Part shown: positions 7,195 through 12,448 of the stretch, in pieces
Layout of the letters: every line of letters starts with the position of its first letter
How positions within the stretch are numbered: the first letter of the stretch is position 1
Assembly (NCBI GenBank): GCA_002315495.1
Contig: DCGJ01000128.1
Location: forward strand, 14,674 to 29,743
Direction: 5' to 3'
Length of the DNA: 15,070 nucleotides
Source: Lachnoclostridium sp. UBA1781
GTDB lineage: Bacteria; Bacillota; Clostridia; Lachnospirales; Lachnospiraceae
Translations under genes and position numbers: made by a program
Notes under the pieces: model-generated
What the model was told of the DNA's origin: nothing
Databases searched by the model: none
Seen by the model: the letters and a program-made list of their open reading frames with translations, nothing else

Positions 7195-7455
7195 TTATTC
7201 CTCAATCAGGCCGGCCAAAATAGCCATCTCTTTGATGGACTCTTTGGAAACCGCACGGCCCTTATAATCAATCAGGTCATTCTTGCTGCCGGTAAAGATA
7301 TCAGCAGGTTCATACTTCTTCAGGATGATTTTGTCATCCTCTACAAAAATTTCAATCTGATCGCGGTCAGCGCAATCAAGTGTTCTACGGAGTTCGATTG
7401 GAAGAGTGATTCTTCCCAGGTCATCCAATCTTCGAACAATACCGGTATTTTTCAT
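7195..7455 (-). CDS. abrB: AbrB-family transition-state regulator
   Basis: 86 residues from the ATG at 7455, preceded by AAGGAGG at a good distance; a longer frame to 7548 would include the promoter and is rejected. The N-terminal SpoVT/AbrB DNA-binding domain is nearly textbook: KNTGIVRRLDDLGRITLPIE (2-21), then LRRTL, with the acidic IFVEDDKIILKKY block (46-58). The C-terminal part differs from Bacillus AbrB and is short. AbrB dimers/tetramers bind many AT-rich promoters and repress stationary-phase genes. Its place after rsmI on the opposite strand matches Bacillus subtilis, so it is probably the true orthologue despite the 2-kb interval. A second SpoVT/AbrB member is a possible alternative identity. 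Confidence 0.88.
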   Translation of the reverse strand: MKNTGIVRRLDDLGRITLPIELRRTLDCADRDQIEIFVEDDKIILKKYEPADIFTGSKNDLIDYKGRAVSKESIKEMAILAGLIEE

Positions 7456-7506
7456 GTTAGCCTCCTTCAGCATTCTCTTTTTCAAAAGGACTTTTCGTCT
7501 ATAAAT

Positions 7507-7535
7507 AGGGTAACATAGGCCTTGGGAGATGTCAA
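7507..7535 (-). promoter_or_regulatory. Putative abrB promoter
   Basis: On the reverse strand TTGACA (7535-7530), a 17-nt spacer and TACCCT (7512-7507). The -35 is perfect, the -10 matches three of six positions. It lies 52 nt upstream of the ATG at 7455. Confidence 0.55.
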
Positions 7536-7573
7536 ATTTCGGAAGCAACAGTAAAACGGTTGGATTTCAATAA

Positions 7574-7600
7574 TGACATAATAATTTCCATTTTATTGTC
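7574..7600. promoter_or_regulatory. Inverted repeat upstream of abrB, possible operator
   Basis: TGACATAATAA (7574-7584) is complementary to TTATTGTCA (7592-7600) apart from a two-base bulge. The segment is AT-rich and lies between the abrB promoter and a possible small reading frame at 7618. It could be a regulator site (AbrB-type proteins favour AT-rich DNA), but the sequence alone does not show which. Confidence 0.3.
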
Positions 7601-7617
7601 AAAAAGAAAGGAGAAAT

Positions 7618-7668
7618 ATGATTATGATATTTGGGAATTCGATCCGGTTTTTTGAAGGGGATTGTTGA
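7618..7668 (+). CDS. Possible 16-residue peptide
   Basis: ATG at 7618 is preceded by AAAGGAG at ideal distance and followed by 16 codons (MIMIFGNSIRFFEGDC) before TGA. No family is recognisable. The strong ribosome binding site is the only support; a G-rich or A-rich stretch can produce this by chance. It could be a leader peptide, but nothing coding follows it closely. Confidence 0.2.
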   Translation: MIMIFGNSIRFFEGDC

Positions 7669-7824
7669 AGAAAGAATTGTGTAGGTGATGAGAAGCGTTG
7701 GCGTGATGCCGATGGGGGGAGGACGGTTTGTGGTCGAAGCGGGAGCTGAGTTGCCGGTTTCGTGATGGGGCTGGTCAGACTGGTGGCTGAGTTAACCCGT
7801 TGGCTGGATGGAGAGAAGACCAGC
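7669..7824. other. Stretch with nothing recognised
   Basis: G-rich sequence with no open frame that looks coding, no hairpin followed by a T-run and no repeat with the 94-bp phase. GTGGCTGAG (7783-7791) is also found at 5564-5572, at an offset of 2219 rather than 2204, so similarity to the region before array A may continue with an indel. Confidence 0.35.
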
Positions 7825-8246
7825 TTTCGGCGGAAATTGGGGAGGCTGCAATTTCCGCCTAGTCTGGGAGTTCGTTTGTGTGTCTTGGCGCTCGGATTTC
7901 TATTTTAAAACAGGGCAAAATAGGCGGGAATAGAGAATTGTTTGGGTTCCGCCTAGGCGGGACGTTCATTCGAGAAGATTTCAGTAAGAGAAGCTTATAG
8001 TTGACAGAGCAATTCCAGGCGGAATGACTAGAATTCATTGTTTCCGCCGAAAACAGGGATGAAAAACTTCAAAAAATGGATTCCACAAGTCGAAGGACAG
8101 CGCCAAAACTAGGCGGAACAATTAGAAGTCAGCTAATCCGCCGAAAACGAGGTGTAACAACATGAAAAAAAGAGCGCCAGCCCTAGCAGCCATGAGGAAA
8201 AGTCGGCGGAAAAGCAAGTAGAAGCCAATTCCGCCTAACGCTGGCG
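7825..8246. repeat. Array B: five phased 31-nt inverted repeats
   Basis: Five cores of exactly 31 nt begin GGCGG and end CCGCC: 7829-7859, 7923-7953, 8018-8048, 8112-8142 and 8205-8235. Start-to-start spacing is 94, 95, 94 and 93. The first has a perfect 10-bp stem (GGCGGAAATT with AATTTCCGCC); the third and fifth have GGCGGAA with TTCCGCC; the fourth gains TTAG/CTAA pairing inside. The last core is nested in an outer CGCCAGC/GCTGGCG pair (8175-8181 with 8240-8246). CCGCCTAGGCGG (7949-7960) is an additional perfect palindrome. Over 8015-8147 I count 87 of 133 positions identical to 5811-5943 of array A, with matches concentrated in arms and a few linker blocks. It ends about 100 bp before the sugar transferase promoter. 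Confidence 0.88.
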
Positions 8247-8347
8247 TCCGCCAACCAATCGAGCACCGCTTAGCGGCCGTCGCCCCACGCCCTCCACAGC
8301 CGGCAGTCCCCCCGCTGCGCCTACCGCCGGCGCCCAGCAAATACCAT

Positions 8348-8377
8348 TTGACATCCGTCCGCCCTAAGTGTTACTAT
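8348..8377 (+). promoter_or_regulatory. Putative promoter of the glycosyltransferase genes
   Basis: TTGACA (8348-8353), an 18-nt spacer and TACTAT (8372-8377). TATAAA at 8375-8380 overlaps the -10. It lies 58 nt before the ATG at 8436, which has AAGGAGG immediately upstream. Confidence 0.6.
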
Positions 8378-8435
8378 AAAAAATGCGTCAGTATGCACAA
8401 AATCTAACTGCACGACAAAGGACAAGGAGGACACC

Positions 8436-9779
8436 ATGAAGAACAAAGTTAGCAGATTAGCCATGCCATTAACCAAGATGGGCCTGTTTGCTTCGATGCT
8501 ATTCGTATTCTTTGCGACAATGGCTTACAAGTATTATGATATGGTGTCCATCAGTCAGACCGCAGTCGTTGCAGTCATTACCTATATAGCAATCAACCTG
8601 ATGCTGTTCCCAATCTACGGCGGTTATTCCTTTGGAACCCGTGATAAGCAGGTAACCGAGAGCTGTATCCTGGTCGTCACCTACATCGCCGACATTGTGA
8701 CTGCATTGCAGGTTGCCGTTGTCAATGCGAGCAACAACATGATGGCTTCCGTGCTGACCCTCAAGGGCATTGGTTTGCTGCTTGGTGCGATGGCGATTCA
8801 GGGAATCCTGATTCTGCTCTTCACAAACCTCGGCACCAGCCTTTATATCAGAGGCCGCGCGAACATGAAGATTCTCTTCATCTCCGATTTGCAGGAGGAC
8901 AGCGAACGACTGAAGGACGCCCTTTGCCGTTCCCTTCACAGAGAGTCTGTCGACCTCGTCATCGACTACCGCGCCGAGAATCTCAAGGAGATTATGAGGG
9001 AGTACGAAACCGTATTTGTTAGCGATGTGCCGTACGCAAAACGTCAGGAATTGATTGAAAATGCGTACCGTTACAATCTGAATATCTTCTTCACCCCGGA
9101 AATCTGCGACATCATCGGCATCTCTGCCGAGCACCGTATGTACGACGACCGCCTGGTGTTAAAGAGCCCGAAGGCCGAGTTGTCCTTCTTCCAGCGCATC
9201 ATTAAGCGCAGCTGGGACATTGTGGTGAGCCTGCTTGCCATCATTGTATTCAGTCCGGCATTTATCATCTGTCCGATTATCATTAAGTTAGACGACGGTG
9301 GGGACGTGTTCTTCCGCCAGGAGCGTGCGACAAAGCATGGCCGCCCGTTCAAGATTCTCAAGTTCCGCACCATGAAGCCGAGCGATGAAACCAGGCCGGC
9401 TGCGGAAAATGATGACCGCATCACGAAAGCCGGTCACTTCCTCAGAAGAACGCGTCTCGACGAGATTCCGCAGTTCTTCAATGTATTAAAGGGCGACATG
9501 TCCGTCGTTGGCCCGAGACCGGAGCAGATTAAGTATCTGCATGGATTTGACCAGAATTACGAAGAATACGAGTATCGTTTGCGTGTAAAGGCCGGCATCA
9601 CCGGACATGCGCAGATTGAAGGCCGCTACAACACGACCAACAAGGAAAAACTGATCCTCGATTTGATTTACATTCAGAACTACAGCCTCTGGCTGGATCT
9701 GAAAATCGTCCTTCAGACCATTATCGTTATCTTTAAGGACGACAGTACGCAGGGATTTGACGGCAACAAGAAGAATTAA
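8436..9779 (+). CDS. Polyprenyl-phosphate sugar-1-phosphate transferase
   Basis: 447 residues. The N-terminal half has about four hydrophobic segments (roughly 16-31, 43-62, 76-98, 108-134), followed by a cytoplasmic region (about 143-245) resembling the CoA-binding-like domain of WbaP/EpsL-type enzymes. A fifth membrane segment (260-284) leads into the bacterial sugar transferase domain: FRQER (293-297), FKILKFRTM (305-313), the catalytic acidic pair in RLDEIPQ (340-346), GDMSVVGPRPE (353-363), and KAGITG (385-390). Such enzymes move a sugar-1-phosphate from a nucleotide sugar to undecaprenyl phosphate, starting a capsule, exopolysaccharide or glycan unit at the membrane. The sugar specificity cannot be read from sequence. 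It is followed 26 nt later by a glycosyltransferase that could add the next sugar. Confidence 0.92.
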   Translation: MKNKVSRLAMPLTKMGLFASMLFVFFATMAYKYYDMVSISQTAVVAVITYIAINLMLFPIYGGYSFGTRDKQVTESCILVVTYIADIVTALQVAVVNASNNMMASVLTLKGIGLLLGAMAIQGILILLFTNLGTSLYIRGRANMKILFISDLQEDSERLKDALCRSLHRESVDLVIDYRAENLKEIMREYETVFVSDVPYAKRQELIENAYRYNLNIFFTPEICDIIGISAEHRMYDDRLVLKSPKAELSFFQRIIKRSWDIVVSLLAIIVFSPAFIICPIIIKLDDGGDVFFRQERATKHGRPFKILKFRTMKPSDETRPAAENDDRITKAGHFLRRTRLDEIPQFFNVLKGDMSVVGPRPEQIKYLHGFDQNYEEYEYRLRVKAGITGHAQIEGRYNTTNKEKLILDLIYIQNYSLWLDLKIVLQTIIVIFKDDSTQGFDGNKKN

Positions 9780-9805
9780 TTCCTGTGATGAAAGAAGAGT
9801 ATGCT

Positions 9806-10840
9806 ATGAGTGAGAAGATTCTCAGTATCATCATCCCGGCTTACAATGTGGAGCATTATCTGATGACCTGTATGGGCTCGATGCTGCTTCCGGAATTTGT
9901 GGATGATATTGAAATTATTATTGTAAATGATGGCAGCACCGACGGCACCGAGAACCTGGCGCAGGCGTATGTCAGCGAGTATCCGAACAGCGTTCGACTG
10001 ATTTCGAAGTCGAACGGCGGTCACGGCTCTGCGCTAAATGCGGGCATTGCCGCAGCAACCGGCAAGTATGTTCGCTGCGTGGACGGGGACGACTGGGTGG
10101 ATGCGCCCGCATTTGCAACGCTGTTACAGAAGCTTCAGGACACCGACGCCGACGTGGTCGCAACCCGCTTCTACTGGGTAGACAACGAGACCGGAATCGA
10201 GGACGAGGAGCAGGGCTACAACATCTTTGACCATGTGGAGTGCGGCAAGGAATACCGTTTCGAGGAGATTGCGAAGTATCCATATATAAAGATGCATCAG
10301 ATGAATTATAAGACGAAGCTGCTTCAGGACAGCGGCGTGCGCATGGATGAACACTGCTTCTATGTGGACGTGGAGTATGTGCTGCTTCCGATGGTGAATG
10401 TGAAGACCGTACTGTTTCTGGATCTGAACGTGTATCGTTATCGCATGGGCACGAGCGGTCAGAGCGTGGCAATCGCCAATATGCGTAAGAATGTAAATGA
10501 TCACCTGCGCGTATTAAATCGCATGCTTGAGGGCTATGACGTGGCAGCAGGGAAGATTGGAGCCGACGGCGAAGCGATGGGAAAGCCGGTATCGAAGGAG
10601 ACGCTGGAATACCTGGAAAACGGAATCTCCCGACTTGTGGTGAGCCAGGTGAAGATTTGGTTAAGCTTTCCGGCGAAGCGCATTTACAAACAGAAGATAA
10701 CGGAACTGAGAAAACGAATCCAAACGGATTATCCGAGTATCTATAATCGCATCGAGAATAAAGCCGTGAAGATGCTGTTTGATTCCAAAGAACTTTTATT
10801 CCTCCCGCTTAGTTGGATTGTAACACTTCGAGGACACTAG
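9806..10840 (+). CDS. Family 2 glycosyltransferase
   Basis: 344 residues from ATG 9806, with AAAGAAGAG upstream. GTG 9785 and ATG 9788 are in frame but lack a ribosome binding site. The GT-A core is clear: LSIIIPAYNVEHYL (6-19), IEIIIVNDGSTDGT (35-48), SNGGHGSALNAG (69-80) and the metal-binding VDGDDW (92-97). The C-terminal half is basic with no obvious membrane segment. The enzyme transfers a sugar from a nucleotide donor, probably onto the lipid-linked product of the preceding transferase. The last seven codons and the stop lie inside a 45-bp tandem repeat (10816 onward), so the very C-terminus may have been created or altered by repeat duplication. Confidence 0.9.
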   Translation: MSEKILSIIIPAYNVEHYLMTCMGSMLLPEFVDDIEIIIVNDGSTDGTENLAQAYVSEYPNSVRLISKSNGGHGSALNAGIAAATGKYVRCVDGDDWVDAPAFATLLQKLQDTDADVVATRFYWVDNETGIEDEEQGYNIFDHVECGKEYRFEEIAKYPYIKMHQMNYKTKLLQDSGVRMDEHCFYVDVEYVLLPMVNVKTVLFLDLNVYRYRMGTSGQSVAIANMRKNVNDHLRVLNRMLEGYDVAAGKIGADGEAMGKPVSKETLEYLENGISRLVVSQVKIWLSFPAKRIYKQKITELRKRIQTDYPSIYNRIENKAVKMLFDSKELLFLPLSWIVTLRGH

Positions 10841-10905
10841 AAAGACCGGAAGAATTGAGTGATTGTAACGCTTCGAGGACACTAGAAAGAGTCGAACAAT
10901 TGAAT
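10816..10905. repeat. 45-bp tandem repeat overlapping the glycosyltransferase stop
   Basis: Units 10816-10860 and 10861-10905 share 39 of 45 positions. Both begin GATTGTAAC and contain CTTCGAGGACACTAGAAAGA. The first unit supplies the final codons IVTLRGH and TAG of the upstream gene; the second lies after the stop. Confidence 0.92.
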
Positions 10906-10916
10906 ATCGCAATACA

Positions 10917-10944
10917 AAAGCCGCGAGCATCTGCCCGCGGCTTT
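10917..10944. terminator. Terminator hairpin between convergent glycosyltransferase genes
   Basis: AAAGCCGCG (10917-10925) pairs perfectly with CGCGGCTTT (10936-10944) over a 10-nt loop. On the reverse strand the stem is followed by TTTTGTATT, a better T-run than on the forward strand, so it may serve the reverse gene at 11041 as well. Confidence 0.8.
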
Positions 10945-10950
10945 CTTAAT

Positions 10951-10970
10951 GGGACCGATTGTCCCTTTTT
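10951..10970 (+). terminator. Second small terminator
   Basis: GGGAC (10951-10955) and GTCCC (10961-10965) with a five-nt loop, followed by TTTTT (10966-10970). A short stem, but right after the first hairpin, so the two may act in tandem. Confidence 0.65.
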
Positions 10971-11040
10971 CTCAATTCGCACCAATTGTGCTTTCATATA
11001 ATACTCATCCCAAAGGATGCGCCCGTAAGCTAAGAATTAC

Positions 11041-11934
11041 TTAGCCTTCCTTCTTCTCCTCAGTTGCAACCTCGGTCGGACCGATTGGTGCAGTCTTCTC
11101 AATCAACTTGGACTTGAAGATCTTTCTGTACTTCAAGGTGTTCTTGATTGCGTAGAAAACCATGTAGTAGATGGATTTAACGAAACCGAAACGAAGCTTC
11201 TTGTATACGTTAAAGTTCATGTGAGCTGCATCCCACTTGCTGCCGGACTTGCTGCTCTCGTCAATACGATATACGAGGAGCGGCTCGTCGATACCAAATG
11301 CACGGAAGCCCTTCTTCATACAGAACAACCAGGTGTAGAAATCCTCATGCAGATTGCCGTCAACCGGGAAATGGTCAACAACCTTCTTATGTGCAAGAAT
11401 GGAAGAACAGGACATAACGTTCTGCTTCAAAAGCTTCTTATACTTAACATAAAGAGGAGCATGCAATACATAGCTGTAACGATTGCCCTTCTTATCGCAG
11501 TAAGCGGTAGAAGTGAAGATAATGCCCGGGAACAACGGGTTCGGATCGCCGTTATCAAGGAACACCTTGTTAGCGCTCTTCAACATGTTGTTACGAAGCT
11601 TAACCTGCTTCTCGAGCTTGGTCGGCTCCCAGAGATCGTCTCCGTCGAGAAATGCTACCCAATCACCAACTGCGTGGTCGATACCGTAGTTTCTTACATA
11701 TGCAATACCCTGATTCTGAGGCATCTTTACGTAACGAACACGGCTGTCAATCTCGGTGTACTTGTCAACGATGAACTTGGTTCCGTCGGTGGAGCAGTCA
11801 TCGATAACGAGGAGCACAAGATTGGAGTAGGTCTGGTTCAAAACCGACTGAATTGTCTCCGTAATTGTGGCAGCTACATTGTAGACCGCCATTACTACGG
11901 TAATGGTATCATTATTTGTGGATTGAATTGCCAT
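11041..11934 (-). CDS. Family 2 glycosyltransferase
   Basis: 297 residues from the ATG at 11934, preceded by GGGAGGTGG; an in-frame start at 11958 lies upstream of that site and is rejected. The GT-A fold is clear: ITVVMAVYNVAATI (11-24), NQTYSNLVLLVIDDCSTDGT (33-52), QNQGIAYVRNYG (73-84), and the metal-binding FLDGDDLWEP (95-104). A central ED motif (HEDFYTW) is the likely acceptor-side acidic pair. The protein ends in a basic stretch and an acidic tail (ATEEKKEG). It faces the other glycosyltransferase gene convergently, is separated from it by two hairpins, and diverges from pilB. The donor sugar is unknown; surface glycan or glycosylation of surface proteins are both possible. Confidence 0.9.
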   Translation of the reverse strand: MAIQSTNNDTITVVMAVYNVAATITETIQSVLNQTYSNLVLLVIDDCSTDGTKFIVDKYTEIDSRVRYVKMPQNQGIAYVRNYGIDHAVGDWVAFLDGDDLWEPTKLEKQVKLRNNMLKSANKVFLDNGDPNPLFPGIIFTSTAYCDKKGNRYSYVLHAPLYVKYKKLLKQNVMSCSSILAHKKVVDHFPVDGNLHEDFYTWLFCMKKGFRAFGIDEPLLVYRIDESSKSGSKWDAAHMNFNVYKKLRFGFVKSIYYMVFYAIKNTLKYRKIFKSKLIEKTAPIGPTEVATEEKKEG

Positions 11935-11971
11935 AATGGCCACCTCCCTTTGCGTCATCTTAGATTAATTC

Positions 11972-12000
11972 ATTGTAGCACGCAGACGGAAAGTGTGCAA
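11972..12000 (-). promoter_or_regulatory. Promoter of the reverse glycosyltransferase gene
   Basis: On the reverse strand TTGCAC (12000-11995), a 17-nt spacer and TACAAT (11977-11972), ending 37 nt before the ATG at 11934. A copy of a repeated motif (TTAACAAAAAGTTCAAA, 12008-12024) lies directly upstream of the -35. Confidence 0.7.
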
Positions 12001-12007
12001 TAAGATA

Positions 12008-12230
12008 TTAACAAAAAGTTCAAAAAAATATCCTATTATATATAGCGGGTATTTTGCGCCAAATGCCCTATATCGTGTGGAAAATGCCGCATTTTTCGAG
12101 AGAATTAGAAAAATGCATCAGCAACAAATGACGAGTTGTTAACAAACTGTTCATATTTGATGTCGGAAAATACGACACAAAAATTAAAAAAGTGAAATTT
12201 GCCCGACGTTGTTTACAAAATGTTCATAAT
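12008..12230. repeat. Three copies of a TTWACAAA-GTTCA motif in the divergent promoter region
   Basis: GTTGTTAACAAACTGTTCAT begins at 12135 and GTTGTTTACAAAATGTTCAT at 12208; over 23 positions they differ at three. A third, weaker copy, TTAACAAAAAGTTCAAA, is at 12008-12024. Each contains ACAAA followed by a partly complementary GTTCA, a weak dyad. Their place between the glycosyltransferase and pilB promoters suggests binding sites for a common regulator. Confidence 0.5.
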
Positions 12231-12292
12231 CTTGCGCTGCCTATATCTTCCACCAAATGCCCGATTAACACAAGATATAGGGGATATTGCCC
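12063..12292. repeat. Four WTGCCC words upstream of pilB
   Basis: ATGCCC at 12063-12068 and 12257-12262, and TTGCCC at 12199-12204 and 12287-12292, all in the same orientation; three are followed by G. In an AT-rich 230-bp segment this density is unexpected. The same word is clustered in the 737-808 divergent promoter region. Confidence 0.4.
12240..12281. promoter_or_regulatory. 10-bp perfect inverted repeat upstream of pilB
   Basis: CCTATATCTT (12240-12249) and AAGATATAGG (12272-12281) are exact inverted copies separated by 22 nt. No T-run follows, so it is not a terminator. It lies 20 nt upstream of a possible -10 (TACAAT, 12301-12306) and may be an operator. No good -35 (reads TAGGGG) accompanies that -10, so activator-dependent transcription is possible. 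Confidence 0.5.
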
Positions 12293-12397
12293 GTAAATGA
12301 TACAATTCACCTAAAAAAATGCGGTAAATTGTGAGAAATAGCTACAAAAGGGTTGAAAAAATCGTTGAAAAATGGTATTCTTGCAACAAGTAGAAAA

Positions 12398-12417
12398 GCG
12401 CGTAATGAAAAACGCGC
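12398..12417 (+). other. Hairpin in the pilB leader
   Basis: GCGCGT (12398-12403) pairs with ACGCGC (12412-12417) over an 8-nt loop. An alternative pairing AAAGCG/CGCTTT (12395-12400 with 12418-12423) uses overlapping bases. It lies 31 nt before the pilB ATG and 17 nt before its GGGGAGG site. The T-run is too short for a clear terminator. Confidence 0.3.
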
Positions 12418-12448
12418 CGCTTTGTATCGAATTTGGGGAGGAAAAACG

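Noticed and set aside
5621..8246. CRISPR array as an explanation of the phased repeats
   Set aside because: The repeat units are not identical, their interiors vary more than the arms, and the linkers are partly shared between the two arrays instead of being unique. No cas gene is present.
8122..8340. 72-codon reverse frame rich in Gly, Arg and Ala
   Set aside because: It lies over the GC-rich end of array B and looks like a composition artefact; no ribosome binding site was seen.
10813..11001. 62-codon frames on both strands over the 45-bp repeat
   Set aside because: They consist of the repeat plus terminator hairpins; the forward one overlaps the glycosyltransferase end in another frame.
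11221..12003. 260-codon forward frame opposite the reverse glycosyltransferase
   Set aside because: The reverse strand encodes a full family 2 glycosyltransferase with its own promoter and ribosome binding site; the forward frame has no domain and is a shadow.
12025..12448. Cyclic-di-GMP or other riboswitch upstream of pilB
   Set aside because: I looked for a GEMM-like conserved core and saw none; only a small leader hairpin with a short T-run is present.
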